Source: Amaranthus tricolor
Lineage: Eukaryota > Streptophyta > Magnoliopsida > Caryophyllales > Amaranthaceae
Direction: 5' to 3'
NCBI RefSeq assembly: GCF_026212465.1
Contig: NC_080060.1
Coordinates: 1,206,135-1,270,134 of the forward strand
Length of the DNA stretch: 64,000 nt
The position numbers and the translations under genes were made by a program. Under the pieces are notes generated by a model. The model was not told the DNA's origin, made no database searches, and was given only the letters and a program-made list of their open reading frames with translations. Shown here one piece after another: positions 12,601 to 25,117 of this stretch (its first letter is position 1; each line of letters opens with the position of its first letter).

Positions 12601-15600
12601 ATCCTCAATTATTAATCATTAACTATTGTGAGGCAAATAGAAAAATTTTAATCTATTATTGTGAATCGAACCGAAAGAAATTTGTGATTGACTTTAATTT
12701 AAAAGTCATATTTAAATTTTTATTCCTATTAAAAATCACAAACGGAAATAAAATGATCAAAGATAAAAGAGTAAATAAGTCATGTAGCAAATATAAACTA
12801 AGCCTTTTGCATCACAATTGAATTATATTGCGATTTTCAGCTTTCATAAAAATTACAAAATAATTTGTGTGTATGATTTATATTTATATAATATTTACTT
12901 AAATTTTTATTTAATTAACTTACATTTAACTATTAAGATCGATTTTTTTTGAAATTTTTTTTAATATTAACTCATTAATTATTTTCTTAAGAGACTCAAA
13001 ACCCTCATGACCAAAAATAACCCTCTAAAAAATTTATAAATAATTAAAAAAAGATATAGAAAATTCCAACAAGAAATTCACATAAAGAATCTAGCTATGT
13101 GATCCTTTGTCATATTTGGAAATGCATTATTGTTTTTATTCCTTATGTAAAATGAATATATAGTGGTATTTCTATGATTATATATATGCCCTAATTATTG
13201 CATGCCCTACACATCTTCAATAAGGTAGCTCAATAATAGTCCACCATATATATATGCTTCACCAAATAATGATGTACCTTTTTTTCACTATTTTCTCATC
13301 AATCCTACTCAAAATTTTTATGGAGAAATAATTGGAACAAATAAATTTTAATTGAATAAAAAAGTAATAAACCACAAAAATATCAACCCCATGTCTTCTA
13401 AAAGATTATAATAGTAGACACTTGTTACTCAAATTTTTATTGTTTTTCTTTAGAGAGTATAGGCTGATGAAAGGGCTATATAAAAATCAAATTCAAAACT
13501 TGATAGAACAAGATATTTACTCAAATCATATTCTTGGTTTGAAAAGGGAGAATATATATTAGGATAGTCAAATTTACAATAAAAAAAATAGTTTAATTAA
13601 CTTTTAATATCAAATCTCATATGATAGTTGCACATAATAATTTATTAAACACATTTATTGTAAATTAATCCGATAAACTAATTTCAAAAATAATTTAGAT
13701 AGGCTGTTTAATTAACTTAATTTGCATATGTTGTGCAATTGATTTTCAAATTAAAGATTATGATAAACACCTTCCTTAATCGTGGAGTACTAGTATTATT
13801 ACACTAGTACATTAGTACACAACAATAAAACAAGAGTGCAGAAGAAACATGTGGAACGTGGAATTGAACTACCCATATGGCCATATCCATATGATGTCCA
13901 TACTCCTCTGTCTCATCCATTCAGCCTATTTTTGACATTATGTCTAATAAATTAAATATAATAATAAATTTGTAGAGTATTCAAAAATAAAAAAAGTATT
14001 GAATATGACCTTTCTTTTGAAAAGCTACTATATTTTAAGCAATTATTAATCTATTTATTAAGTTTAATTCAATTTAATTCGATTTTTAATAAATAAAAGG
14101 TCTTGAAAGCAAAACTATTGATATGATACATGAGATAATTTTATAAAGAAAATTATAGGAAAATATAAAGGACAAACTAAAAAAATAAAGTATGATAATT
14201 TATTAGGGATAGAAGGTGTACCTTAAGAAGCCTAAAGTAGCTTCCAAAAGTCCAGCAACAAGTGTGGCAGTAAAAGCAAGGTGAAGAAAAAGCTTGGGAT
14301 TTTCGTTGGGATTAACGACGCTACATAGCATTGTTCCGGTCAATAAGGAGCCCACTGCGACTGTTCCTACGGCCAAATCTTTAGAGCTTCCCATCATGGC
14401 ATACACCAACGGTGGTACAAAGCTTGAATCTGTATATTTATACCACAAAATTGCAATATTCACTAAATAAAATTTGCGTTTTACAAGTAATGTCCTATCT
14501 TATGTTATAAGATAAGATTTGTAATATATTATAAAGTTTTAATAATCAGGTTATATTTTTTTGAACTAGTTACTTTGATATGATATTAGAGCTTCATATT
14601 ATTTTATACTCTTATTAACATAATTTTAAAGTGATCATTATATTTTTAAAATAATTACTTATAATTATAAACTAATTATTTATATAAAATAATTAATTAA
14701 AAAAACAAAAAAATTATATTGGTCTCTTTGTCTCATGGTGAGAGGATAGACTTGCTATCTACTAGCACAATCCATTCAAAAGTATGTTTAGTTTGTGATA
14801 TCATTTTAAATGTATTCACAAAATTTTAATTGAATATGAAATCGGTTATTTTTCTCCAAAGAAGAATTAATTAACTCCATTCTCATAATCAAGCTTAACG
14901 AGAATATGGAGTAAAATAAATCTTTAAAAATTGATTTTTTGTTATTTTTATAATTCATTGCAAATGATTCATTTTGATGATTTAGTTGGATAAAAACATC
15001 TCATTTATGAAAGATTTCATCATTAATGTTATTATAAATTTTGTTATAGAAATCTCTCTTTCAAAGGATTGTTTTTGAGCTTCTTAATTATGGGCATGGA
15101 TTTCCGTCTTTCTTCCCTTCTAAATTCTGGTCATAATTTTTTTGAGCGAGATACATCAAATATGACGATGATGAATTTTATAATTTTCAGCATAAAATAT
15201 AACCACTATTATTGTAAAAAATTTAACTTAATACTTTTTTCATACTCAAAAAAATCACAGTTATTTTGGAAGTTATCAATTATAGAATTAACTCGACATG
15301 TGCATTAAGAATTTATTACAAAAAGTTATATTAATAAAATGATATGATGCCAAAAAAGGTCAGTGCAAAAAGTGTGATAACGTCCGAATTTTCTTTGGAT
15401 CATTAGCAATTTAGCAACCTGCTCTTGTATCGTTCTTCTAAAAATAATATAAAAGTAATTCTATAATTAAGTATTAAGTGCATTCCAGTTTACTGCTAAT
15501 CAGTCATGCAGGCACTGATTAGCATAATATTGCTAGTCCTGAGTGTTAGAGAATATAAACTAAGATATATCACAGGCTTGAAGTACCGGCTTAATTTTTT

Positions 15601-16821
15601 ATTTATTGATTTTTTGACATGCTATCAAAAGCTAACATAACAAAATATCACGGATTTGATATCATTCACCAAAGTATAATATATAGCGTCAGATACAACA
15701 TAATATTTAAGAATATATTAAATATCACGTTTCCTTAACATTGTTCATCAACTATTTTTTAAACCCTAAGGTAAAATAATGAAGTATCAAATATGTTATT
15801 TCGAAAGTTATTCCCTCCCAAATATACAATAAGTGATTTTAGATTCATTTTAATACATATTTTCATAATACTTTTTTTATATACAATTAAATATTTTTTA
15901 GTATAAAGTAGGGCGAGGGAGGAGGAAGACTAGGGAGGGTCAACGAGAATCGTTACCGAGATTACTTGAGAAAGTTGTATATACTTTAATTGAGACAAAA
16001 TCAATTCTCGCAAATAAAGATATTATGAATAAAAATAGTATACGACATCTGTAATTTTTGACATTTTTCTCTTCATATCCACTAAAAATTTTATCTTTGT
16101 TTTTTCACGTTTGTGATAGAATATAATAATATTTCCCAAATATTATTTATTCTAAGTATATTCCTTTTGTGGTTATATTCCTTTTATAATAGATTAGTAT
16201 GTTGTAAATATATTAGGCGATATTGTATTATGCTTGTTTTCTTTCATGTAACTTGTATACCTTTTATATGGAATGAATAACAAATAATTTTCAAGGCAAA
16301 TTATTCTTTCAGTTTGATTTTTTTTTTTGTTTGTACCCTTTTTTACCACCACGCCTTATAAAATTGAAAATTTTAAATGTAACAATATTATTAGAACAAA
16401 AGAGAATAAATTAGCGTATAGGATGAAATATAGTAAGTAAATAAAATCGAAAAAAGAAAGACTTATACTTACATAGGCCAAGAATTGGGGGCAAATTAGC
16501 AAGCTTAGCATAGCTAATTCCTTGAGGAATAGCAAGGCTAGCAATAGTGATCCCAGCAATGAGATCCGACTTTAAGAAATCAAAACTATACTTGGTTGAC
16601 CACTCAAGAACTGGAAAGAAATATTGCATTCCAAGTATAAATTTCCTTGACCTAGACTTCCCCTTGAACTGCCTCAACGGATCGTCAGGAAAAAATGTCT
16701 CTTTCAACGATGTTTGTATGGTTTTTAAGAAGGGCCGGGGTGGTGGCACCGACACTCGACTTTTACAAGGTTTTGAATTCATGTTAGAATATACATATTG
16801 GTTTTCAGTCACAGTGTCCAT
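4371..16821 (-). CDS. SULTR3;1: Sulfate/proton cotransporter, group 3 (SULTR3;1-like), 12 exons
   Basis: Exons on the minus strand: 16473-16821, 14222-14429, 12383-12554, 10592-10657, 9845-9958, 7957-8073, 7361-7487, 6438-6724, 5400-5590, 5216-5301, 4737-4813, 4371-4556. All have GT..AG borders, and joined they give 1980 nt, or 659 aa, the usual family length. The protein has a cytosolic N terminus with 'FFPDDPLRQFKG', then the SLC26-type membrane core from about residue 70 to 480 ('DLIAGITIASLAIPQGISYA', 'SRSAVNYNAGCKT'), and a C-terminal STAS domain from about 515 to 645 containing 'DTSGI'. Group 3 transporters move sulfate; SULTR3;1 in Arabidopsis acts at the chloroplast envelope and links sulfate to cysteine and ABA synthesis (established knowledge). 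The isoform is judged from memory of that sequence. Introns are long (up to about 2 kb) and full of MITEs, one solo LTR and a TRIM. No coding lesion is seen. Confidence 0.94.
5680..6212 (-). mobile_element. TRIM (very small LTR element) interrupted by a MITE
   Basis: Two direct copies of a 65-75 bp sequence ('caaggaaccaactcaac...gatggttga') lie at 5680-5745 and 5888-5946 plus 6197-6212. On the minus strand the upstream copy ends in TTAACA and is followed directly by TGGTATCAGA (5887 downward), a primer site of the initiator tRNA-Met type. The roughly 140 bp interior has no coding capacity and includes 'gagttcgaatctc'-like sequence on the minus strand. A separate MITE (5947-6196) splits the upstream LTR. 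Related copies lie at 41820-41945 and 53321-53609, and a possible fragment lies near 17600-17760. It is within intron 8 of the sulfate transporter gene. Confidence 0.65.
5947..6196. mobile_element. MITE with GTTTGRCAAA-type inverted ends, inserted in TRIM LTR
   Basis: The ends are 'gggagtgtttgacaaa' and the complement of 'gaggatgtttggcaaac'. It is flanked on both sides by ATT (5944-5946 and 6197-6199), and removing it restores the LTR sequence of the surrounding TRIM. About 250 bp, non-coding, rich in 'agct' and 'cagct'. A diverged relative may lie at 37040-37375. The superfamily (PIF or hAT) is not certain; a 3-bp duplication favours PIF/Harbinger. Confidence 0.65.
7620..7870. repeat. Dispersed repeat of the 'gagac-gtctc' family
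   Basis: It contains 'gggtccgtctcatgatgg', 'accgtcttatggtgaaacc', 'ttggcccat' and repeated 'aaagtgatca' blocks. The same blocks recur at 8485-8650, 8990-9045, 14600-14755, 33000-33150 and 44735-44815, which marks a MITE-like family. The boundaries are approximate. It is intronic in the transporter gene. Confidence 0.45.
8485..8650. repeat. Dispersed repeat of the 'gagac-gtctc' family
   Basis: It carries 'gagacagtctcacggtaaga', 'attgggctgacccaatata' and several 'aatgatcacttataa' blocks, the same signature as 7620-7870. It abuts the complete MITE at 8655, so that MITE was probably inserted into or beside this repeat. Confidence 0.45.
8655..8969. mobile_element. PIF/Harbinger-like MITE, complete, with TTA duplication
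   Basis: 315 bp with imperfect inverted ends ('cggctcgtttggtaagtgg' against the complement of 'ctactaagcaaatgggccg'). It is flanked by TTA at 8652-8654 and 8970-8972, the classic PIF/Harbinger (Tourist-type) target. It is non-coding and lies in intron 5 of the transporter. A truncated relative opens the window (1-244). Confidence 0.75.
9627..9729. repeat. (ATA/TAA)n microsatellite
   Basis: About 100 bp of nearly perfect trinucleotide repeat with one 'aag' and a few 'att' interruptions. It is in intron 5 of the sulfate transporter, just beyond the exon 5 splice donor. Confidence 0.95.
11141..11762 (-). mobile_element. Solo LTR, copia-type, in transporter intron 3
   Basis: 622 bp bounded by TGTTG...CAACA and by a perfect 5-bp duplication TATAA (11136-11140 and 11763-11767). 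This combination marks an LTR-retrotransposon insertion reduced to one LTR by recombination. On the minus strand it carries 'gtggtt'-type promoter-side sequence, a TATA-like 'tattatatata' and a leader-like end ('gtgaaccacgtt', 'tcttgcttccgct'), which resembles plant copia LTRs. No internal region remains. It also holds 'acgagtcgt'-like short repeats (about 11515-11665). The copia assignment is less certain than the solo-LTR call. Confidence 0.8.
12099..12357. mobile_element. Stowaway-type MITE (259 bp, TA duplication)
   Basis: The inverted ends are CTCCCTTCTATTCACCTTA and its complement ...AGATGAATAGGAGGGAG, flanked by TA on both sides. These are standard Stowaway (Tc1/mariner) hallmarks. It lies in intron 3 of the transporter just upstream of exon 3's 3' border. 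A copy of the same length lies at 52398-52656. Confidence 0.82.
14600..14755. repeat. Dispersed repeat of the 'gagac-gtctc' family
   Basis: Blocks 'aagtgatcattata', 'aattacttataatt' and 'gtctctttgtctcatggtgaga' match the family described at 7620-7870. The boundaries are approximate. It is in intron 1 of the transporter. Confidence 0.4.
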
Positions 16822-17019
16822 AATAACACTGTTAATGTGTTGTTACAGGTTTAAAAAATACGAGAAAATAACAATAATTATTAAAAATATATGATACAAG
16901 AATATATTATAATTTATATGATATGTGATGTGAGAACAGATTTATGTGGGCGATGTAGTTGTTATATGATTGTCTTAAGGAGTTTTGGTTGAGATGAAAA
17001 AATGAAGTGAATGGGAAGG

Positions 17020-17029
17020 TTTATATAGG
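17020..17029 (-). promoter_or_regulatory. TATA box of the sulfate transporter gene
   Basis: On the minus strand the sequence reads 'cccctatataaac', about 200 bp before the start codon at 16821, which fits a core promoter with a 5' leader of roughly 170 nt. It is inferred from motif and spacing only. Confidence 0.6.
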
Positions 17030-17127
17030 GGAGATTTTTGGGATTAGGCTTGCTATTACAACTTACATCTACAAGGATTAAGGAGAGTGGATTGTGGGAC
17101 CTACTTATAGATGCTTTGTCAGTTGGA

Positions 17128-17133
17128 CACGTG
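17128..17133. promoter_or_regulatory. G-box (CACGTG) upstream of the sulfate transporter
   Basis: 'ggacacgtggcc' is a G-box with ABRE-type flanks, about 100 bp upstream of the presumed TATA box. bZIP and bHLH factors bind such sites, and an ABA or stress link would suit a SULTR3;1 gene. A single motif is weak evidence. Confidence 0.45.
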
Positions 17134-17770
17134 GCCGATGATCTTGGAAAGATTGTATTTTGTGTGTTGGCATAGAGAAAAAGTCAAGAAACTTTGCAAA
17201 TTGCCTACCTTTTTGCCTTTATTATTAACTCTATGATTATACATTATATATTAACTAGCTTATTTTTTAACTAAAAATTATGCTATTTTTCACTATTGTA
17301 AAGGGTGGAAACATGGATTTGGATACAATACGTCATTTTCAAGCTTTTGTATACAAGCAATTGATTGTGTAGCAAATATATGTATGACAATTGTTAGTGT
17401 TAATATTGTTTATTTCATTTTAGGGTGGTAGTTCTAGTTTTGTTAAGATATTTTTCATTTAAGTGTGGTGATAAATTATTTTCAATTTTACAAATAAAAT
17501 GTGATATTTTTAGGTGATAAGTAAGTCAGATTGACAGAGTTATCCAATCAAAATAAACATAAATATTTTGACGCACTTTATCCTTACTCATATAAAGAGG
17601 TTGTAAACTCGTCCGGCAGTCTTCCAAAGTAGCTTTTTGGTTGAGCTAACTTCTAAACAAGTATAGTATCAGAATTTCAGATTATGAGTTCGAATTTCAT
17701 CCAAGTCTCTTTTCATGCGGAAATCGCACCGAAGAGGGTATGTATTACATCTATACATATATGCTCTAGC

Positions 17771-18100
17771 TGTAACACCCGTGAATTTCTGACCCCTTAT
17801 ACGAAACCAAAACCGTAAAGGACGGGAGAAAATTCGGGTGTTACATTAAAATAAAATAAATAAATAAATAATAATAAACTTTTAATGATTCATCGCTAAC
17901 TTCTCATGTCAAGCATAGATCGTGGTTCCAATGTAAACGCTTGAGTTTCAAATAACAAAACTTTTAAACTAAAACATACAAAGTTATAAACTACGCAGCG
18001 GAAAGAAAAATATACAAAGGAGTACACAAGGCCTCATACAAAAATATATACAACCAAAGTTTACAAAAGATAAACAAGAGCTACAAAATCGAAAGATTAC
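17771..18100 (-). repeat. Left inverted arm (LTR 3' end, reversed)
   Basis: It matches the reverse complement of 28207-28657 closely. Shared blocks include 'acgaaaccaaaa', 'gaccccttatac'-like, 'atcgtggttccaatgtaaac', 'aaactacgcagcggaaag' and 'gaaagattac'. Relative to the right arm it has lost about 130 bp and otherwise differs by scattered substitutions. Confidence 0.85.
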
Positions 18101-18715
18101 TAGTTTATGACGACATAGAAAACGTGAACCAAATGATCTTTTATGATCATATTTGATTTTGATGCCAATATGAAATCCAGACTTCTATGTATGGTCACGC
18201 ATTCTAGTTTATGCATCAATATGTCGCATTAATCAGTAAGTATTTTGATATGGATTAAGTATATGATCAAGTCTTTCTTGGTTTAGTTATTATCAATTAG
18301 TCAAGCCTATTAGTTCTTCATGGCATAAAAAGTTGTGATCAAAAGCTTCTTAATATGGTTAATAAGCATCCAAGGAAGAGTGTAAGTAGTTTGAACCAGA
18401 ATAAGGACAAGAGCTAAAGTGTAATAAGAATTCGATATATTGTAAATGAAAGAAAAAGGTCTTGTTTTCGATACCTTGTAAATAAAGTTTTAATCACCAG
18501 TTGATGATAATAATGTGGTCATAGGTTAAGTATAGATGCGTTAAAACCTAAATATTAAGGAGAAGTTCGAGAGCACGTTAAGAGTTTATAGTTTGAGAAT
18601 TCAACCCCCAATTTCGGGCCATGATCTATAAGAGTATTATTGATATTTTCTTTATATAATGATGAGTTGAAGTTATGAGATTGTTTTCAACGTCTCTAAG
18701 TGTTTAAAGATAATG

Positions 18716-18889
<174 letters not shown>

Positions 18890-21259
18890 AGTTATAAGCC
18901 TAACATCTTATGCTTGTAGTGAGATCTTAAGAATCAGTTGAGAGTAAAAGCTATAGTCAACCTATTAGCCTGAGTTAATCACTTTATATAAGGGTCCCTT
19001 GTCATTGATTTTGATTTTCGTAAGCATCCAACTCTCATCATAATGAATATAGTATTTCATGTTTCTTGAGTGATAACGACCTTTAAATCACTATTTGCTT
19101 GTCAAAAAAAAAATAGTTAAAGTGGTTCTTTGGATAAAATATGGGTGAATTTTTTTTTTCCTTCTTAAAGACACATGAGTTTGAGTATCAAAGGAGAAAA
19201 TTATTATTCGCAAGTCCTTTGAGTTTTGTATTTCGTTGAGACATGATATATCATTCATACATAAGTCGGTAACTTTATATTTTAGTGGATTGTTAAAGAA
19301 TAATCATCATAAACAAATTTGCATGTTAAGGGCCTAAGGATTGATTCGAGGGAGCACTATTGAGTTAAAACTGATAATTTTGTCTTATTAAATGCTTATA
19401 TGGAGTGATGAATGTTTTAATCGGATGATAATGTGAAGAAGAATCGTGACGGTTTTAAAGTGTTAGCTAGATAGAATGATATTTGAAATTAAAAAGGAAT
19501 CAGTGATATTATAATTTGTTTTCTCATGGCATTCTGTGCAGTTACAAGACATAAGGATAAAATAATCTGATGATGAGGTGAAATGAGCATCTTTGTGAAC
19601 ATAAGATATAGTTAAATGTTTTAAGTATTTTAGAGTATCTCATTGATCACCAATTTAATAGTCCTGCCAGTGTATTGAAATGATAAGACTTAGATGAGAT
19701 TCCAAATGAAGCTGACTTTACATAGGTTACTGTTTTAATAATGATTGATGTGATACGTGATAAAAGTCAAGAGGTGTTTTAAAATCTAAACATTGAAGAA
19801 ACGACAATGAGTATGCAAATAGTTATAATTTGAGAGATTAATCGAGATAATGGATTATGTCTTAAACGATTATTATATAAAATCATTATTATGCGATAAA
19901 TAGAGTTAAATAATATTAGCACTTGTGTTAAGAAGATTTTTAATTTGATGTTACTAAATCATTGGATCGTAATAAGCATTTGATGAAAAGAGTTTTGAAA
20001 TTATGACGTGTTTTGATACAAACATTTATGTTACAGTTGTTAGTTCTAAGTTTTGCATCTTAGGTCGAAGGGTCATTGAATCTCACTTGTTTGCGAAGAA
20101 AAAATTGTGATGCATAATTTCAAGTGTTGCATTATTTTGTTAGCTTTGTGTTGTTGTACTTTAGTATAGTGTTAGGATTGTTAATGTAACAGTTATATGG
20201 TTGTGATAACGGTGTTATAGTTAGTTTGAGGTAGTGTTGTGATGAAAATGTTATGGTGTAGATTGGATATTGTGAAATTAGTGTTGGTATCACAACTTTA
20301 TCAAACTGTATGATACATGACTGCTTTGCTATTGATATTGGAAATTGTGGTGATGTAGGTGTGTTCATCAGTTATTTTTCATCTTGCATTTTTTTATGTA
20401 TGCATAAAATGTCATCTTTGTTGATCATCACTTTTGTTATTAACCTATTAATACCATTAGTATTGTCGTTATATATGTACATGATGCATTACTTTAGTCA
20501 TATATGAGTTCGTGATCTTAATTGATATAAATTCTATACTTTCAACAGATCTAATCATATGGTAAGTGAATAGATGAAAAATGTTGGTGACCTTTGACAC
20601 TGCCCTTCATGATTCTAAATCATCCTCATATTGTCGTAATTAGAATTTGATATTATGATGGATAAAGGATGTTATTATTGAACAATTACGATATGTGTAT
20701 TAGTATCGTGGCTGTGAACGTATAATTATTAACTACAGTAACTTGCTAAAATGTGGTATATATAATTGGATTATATACTTGAAACATGTATTATGTTATG
20801 AGTTATTAATTTGAGTTGTTAATCTACTAATCAAGTCATGATGTATGATTTAATATGTTATAAAATGATTTGATCATATATGATTAATGAAAAAAGCATT
20901 TCATGTTAAGTAAAAGGTTAGGATTATGTTATGATAAGTAAAGTTAGCGGTGAATCGATTTGGAAGTTGATAACGAACCAGTTTTGTAAGATTCATGTAT
21001 CCTTAGGTCTAGGGTGTCTAATCGTAATACGAGTTAAGTGTTGAGCAACTTCGTGCACTTTACTTTTAGGACTTTATTGTTTTGATATTTTGGCCCCATT
21101 TATGGTTTAAATTATAATAGTTAAACCTTTCGTACATTACAAGATTATCACAAAGTACGACCTTAGGTGGTCACGTAGAAGTGGAAAAGTTGTTTGAAGA
21201 ATTACATTACAGGAAATTTCGTGTTGTTACGAGCTCAAGTGATACACTTTTTATAAGCC

Positions 21260-21450
21260 ACATGTGCTAGATCCTTTACTTTTGTAAACATTGAGGAGAG
21301 TTGTCTTACTAAGAATTGAGACCTAGATACTAAGGTGTGTAGTACCGAGATCAGAGATATTAAATAATTAGAGTTCCATGGTCTAACCACACTATTCTTG
21401 CCTATGTTTCGAGGTTAGTTGAGTTAAGGGGTCGTAACTAAGTTTTAAGG
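21260..21450 (+). pseudogene. Decayed Ty3/gypsy polyprotein 3' end
   Basis: Read in shifting plus-strand frames it gives 'LDTKVCSTEIRDIK' and 'VPWSNHT', then 'LRGRN', followed by a purine tract 'aagggggataga'. This resembles the end of gypsy (chromovirus-type) integrase and the polypurine tract before the 3' LTR. Stops, frame changes and an internal deletion show that it is dead. The assignment is by eye. Confidence 0.4.
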
Positions 21451-23748
21451 GGGATAGAATGCGATAGCATTTTGCGCATTCTCATACATTTTCTCCTTCA
21501 TGACATCAACTTATTACAAATTTACATGCTTTAGATTGGTTGTTCAAGTTAAATTGTGTGATATTTACATGCTTTTGATAAGTTGTTATGAGTAAATTTA
21601 TGTGATTATAAATACTCGAATTGAAATATGTATGACTATTTTGATAAATTGAATATCGTTTTGTTAATAGTGTCAATAAAAATCACAAACTTGGAGTCAA
21701 GTCGTTGTGTTTCAAAGTTTTAGAATACTTCTTGAGTAATTAGAAATACAAATTTCCTTGATGAGCATCTATGTTACTCTAGTTTCAAGGAAGAAACTTA
21801 TTTTAATGGGGGTAGTCTGTAACACCCCATCATTTTATGACGTCATCATTCACGATGATAATAACTTTTGGAGATTTTATAATTATATGAATTATTTTGA
21901 GTTAGTTTTGATGGATCACTTTAATATACGAATTTAAATGCCAACATATTTATATTGAATATAGATTTGATATTACTAAAATAAAGAGGTTCGAATTAAA
22001 ATTATACTTATTATAAATTGTTGAGCATAATAAAATGGAGTTTATTAGTTGGGCCTTGCTAGAAAGTTCACTCTAATATAAGAGGAATTAGGTTTTTTTT
22101 TTTTTAGGGAGATCACACTTTACTCACATTTCAAAAACCTCACACGGCTCCGTCCTCTTTTCTTCTCTCCTCCCCTCTTCACTGTGTAGCGCCTCCACCA
22201 CCACCAGCCATTGTGCTGAGCCACCCACGAATAGGCAGCAGCCACCGCTGCACCTTTCCTCGCGGACAACCGGCAGCCGCAGGCTGTGTTGGTTCCCCAT
22301 AGCAGCAGCAGGCTGCTTTTTTCTCTCCCACCAACAGCAGCTGAGCTACGATTCAAACAGCCACCAACAGCAGCTGCCTCCACCTTCCCCACCAGCTTTT
22401 TTCGGCCGCCTGGGTCTCCACCACCTCACTAACCACTTGACTCCTCCACCCCTTTTCTTGCTCCCTAATTAAATTTTTTCTAGTTTCTAATTGAAATGTT
22501 ATCATGTTATGAGATTGATGTTGATTTGGTGTTATTTTCATTGAATCTTTTGTGGGTAAGAGTTTGATTGATAAATTGAACATACTTATGATTTAGGATT
22601 CAAAGTGTGATTGAAGATTTTGGTTGTGCGTTAATTTTGATGGTGTTTTACTACATGAACAACTTTAATTGTGTTTGACATGGGAGTTTTGTTAGGCATT
22701 ATAATATTCATTGACACTGTTGAAGTAAAAAAGAAATTTGTTGTTTTTAATTCCAAGTACTCTTGTTAGGATGTAATCGAAGTTATGAATGTGGTTATGA
22801 GCATAGCGTCAATTTGTCGTTGATGGTTGCTAAAGTTACTTGTTGTTATGTTTTGATTGTAGATTTTCTAGCTATGGAGAATGTAATGAATAATATCGCG
22901 ATGTGATAACTTTAAGATTTGTCATTATCATCATACTAGTGTCATATTAACATTGTAAGATTTAAGTGTGATTTTTTATATTTTTAAAGTAACGTGAATC
23001 AATATAACTCACGTTTAGTTGATGTAAAGGAACGATTCACATAATACTTCTATCCTTAAAGTGATGGAAAGACTTGTGTCGTTGTTAAGTTGATGATTAT
23101 GATTATGTTGAATGAGATGTGTGCGTGCTAGAGTAAATAGAGACTTATCTTAAATGGATGATAGTGATTTGGCATTTAGTTGGTATGACAAAGTAGACTA
23201 GTGGACTTATTAGTTCTACTCCTAATTTATATAGGTGCCCATTTCATAAGAGGAAGGTAGAACTTTAGTTGGGTGATTTTTGTGACTTTTTGGTCGTGCA
23301 GTGACGCTTACAGGTACGTACACGCAGTAACTAACCCTTATATGCAATTTGCTTTAAGACATTATTTTTTTCGTGATAATATGCATTGTATCGAAATTAT
23401 GAGGTACTAGTGAGTACACTTTATATAAAGAGCTATCGACTATGAAATCCTTGCACTTAGAATAGTTTAGAGAATGAGAGTGTTAGTAAAAGGCGGGTAC
23501 CACCCCGTTATTTATTTAAGAATTGGATTATGCCTTATTTGGAGTTAGAATGACTCCTTTATAGGTGAATTTCATATTTTGTTGAGTGGCTCAGTGGGTT
23601 TTGGCGTTTTGCTATCCCAGGGCGCTCATTAATAGCCGAAAGTGGGAGTTATTCGCATTTTATAAAGTATTAGATTATAATTAGTTGGCGTGACTCAACT
23701 GGGTTATGTCCGGTTGATTTAATAGTCCCCTAGGTGAGACCCGACGGG

Positions 23749-25117
23749 TAGGGCTGCACACGGTCCGGTCTGGTCTGGTTTGACAGAAAAATCAGACCAG
23801 ACCAGAAATTTCGGTCTGGAAATTTTTCAGACCAGACCAGACCAGTCAAGACACCAGACCGGACCAGATCGGACTGTTCTAGAACGGTCTGGTCTGGTCT
23901 GGTCTACGGTTTTTTTTATTTTTTTGTATTTTTTTAATTGAGACCGGATATTGGCGACATTCTAAAGATTTTACGAGGGGAAATTGATCTTCCGACATTA
24001 CCATTCGAGTTTTCTCCGTCTCCACCTTCGAAATTTTACAGCAGATCTAGGAGAAAACATTCAGAAGAGTAATCTCTTTGTGTTGATCAATTGTATGGTT
24101 ATGGTGAATATAAATCACAAAGGTGAATAAATGAATAAATTATTAATCACTCTTTTTATCAAAATCTATATCATTATTTTTTTTATATTACATGGTGAAT
24201 TTATGAAAGATTCAACAGAAGGAGGACAAACCCATTTTTTCAGATTTACATGGAAATACAAACCCATTCTGATTTACACCAATGGAAATACAAACCCATT
24301 TTTTCAGATTTCAATCAACCCACAAAAACTGATAACATTTTCAGATTTCATATTAACATTTTCAGATTTCAGATTTCAATCAACCCACAAAAAATGGAGA
24401 TTCAACAGAAGGAGGACATTCAACATATTAACATTTTCAGGTTTCATATTAACATTTAACATAACAACCAGAAGCAATCCATTCGTCCATAACCACCAGA
24501 AGCAATCCATTCATCTTCGAATATAAACAAAAACTGATAAAAAAAACCCTAAAAATCAAAAAATCAACCAATATACTTACATTACGAGATTCTACACTTG
24601 ATTCCGTGGTGAAGTGTTGAAGGAGGAGCGTCACTCGAAGCCTCGAAGAAGCACAGAAGCACAGCACAGCTTCAGAATCTTCAGAGATTAATCGAGGGAG
24701 AAATCGAGGGAGAAGGAGAAGGAAAGAATCGAGATTCGAGGTAGAAGGAGAAGGAAGGAATCGAGGGAGAAGGAGAAGGGATTGAGGGAGAACGAGAAGG
24801 AAGGAGGGAGATTGAGAGAACTGAGGAGAATTGGAGTCTGGACTCTGGAGAACAGAAGGGATCGAGAATTTCTAGGGGATTGGAGAGGGAGAGCTTTTGA
24901 ATTCACGACTAGTTGCCCTAATCCCCTAAAATTTGATTTTATTACGGTTTTTCGGTCCGGTTTGATCTGAAAATTTTAAAACCGGGACCGGACCGTAAAC
25001 CATTTTTTTTTAAAAAAAACCAGACCAGACCATTTAGACCGTAGACCAGACCAGATATTAAATTTACGGTTTGGTCCGGTTTGGTTTACGGTTTAGACCA
25101 AATCGTGTTCAGCCCTA
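23749..25117. mobile_element. Non-autonomous hAT transposon with 8-bp target duplication
   Basis: 1369 bp with ends TAGGGCTGCACACG and ...CGTGTTCAGCCCTA (14-bp TIR, one mismatch), flanked by a perfect CCGACGGG on each side (23741-23748 and 25118-25125). Both subterminal regions are crowded with GGTCTG/CAGACC hexamers, plausible transposase-binding sites. The interior has short direct repeats ('ttcagatttcatattaacat', 24330-24460) and a purine-rich 'gagggagaaggagaagg' stretch (24690-24810). No transposase is seen; the frame at 24131-24526 is built from the repeats. It is inserted in the long LTR, so it is younger than that element. Confidence 0.9.

Noticed and set aside
22120..22583. GC-richer minus-strand frames (90 and 76 codons), Trp/Gly/Ala rich
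   Set aside because: They lie inside the putative long LTR, overlap repeat-like sequence and show no recognisable domain.
24131..24526. 131-codon frame in the hAT element
   Set aside because: It is made of internal direct repeats of the element and does not resemble a transposase.
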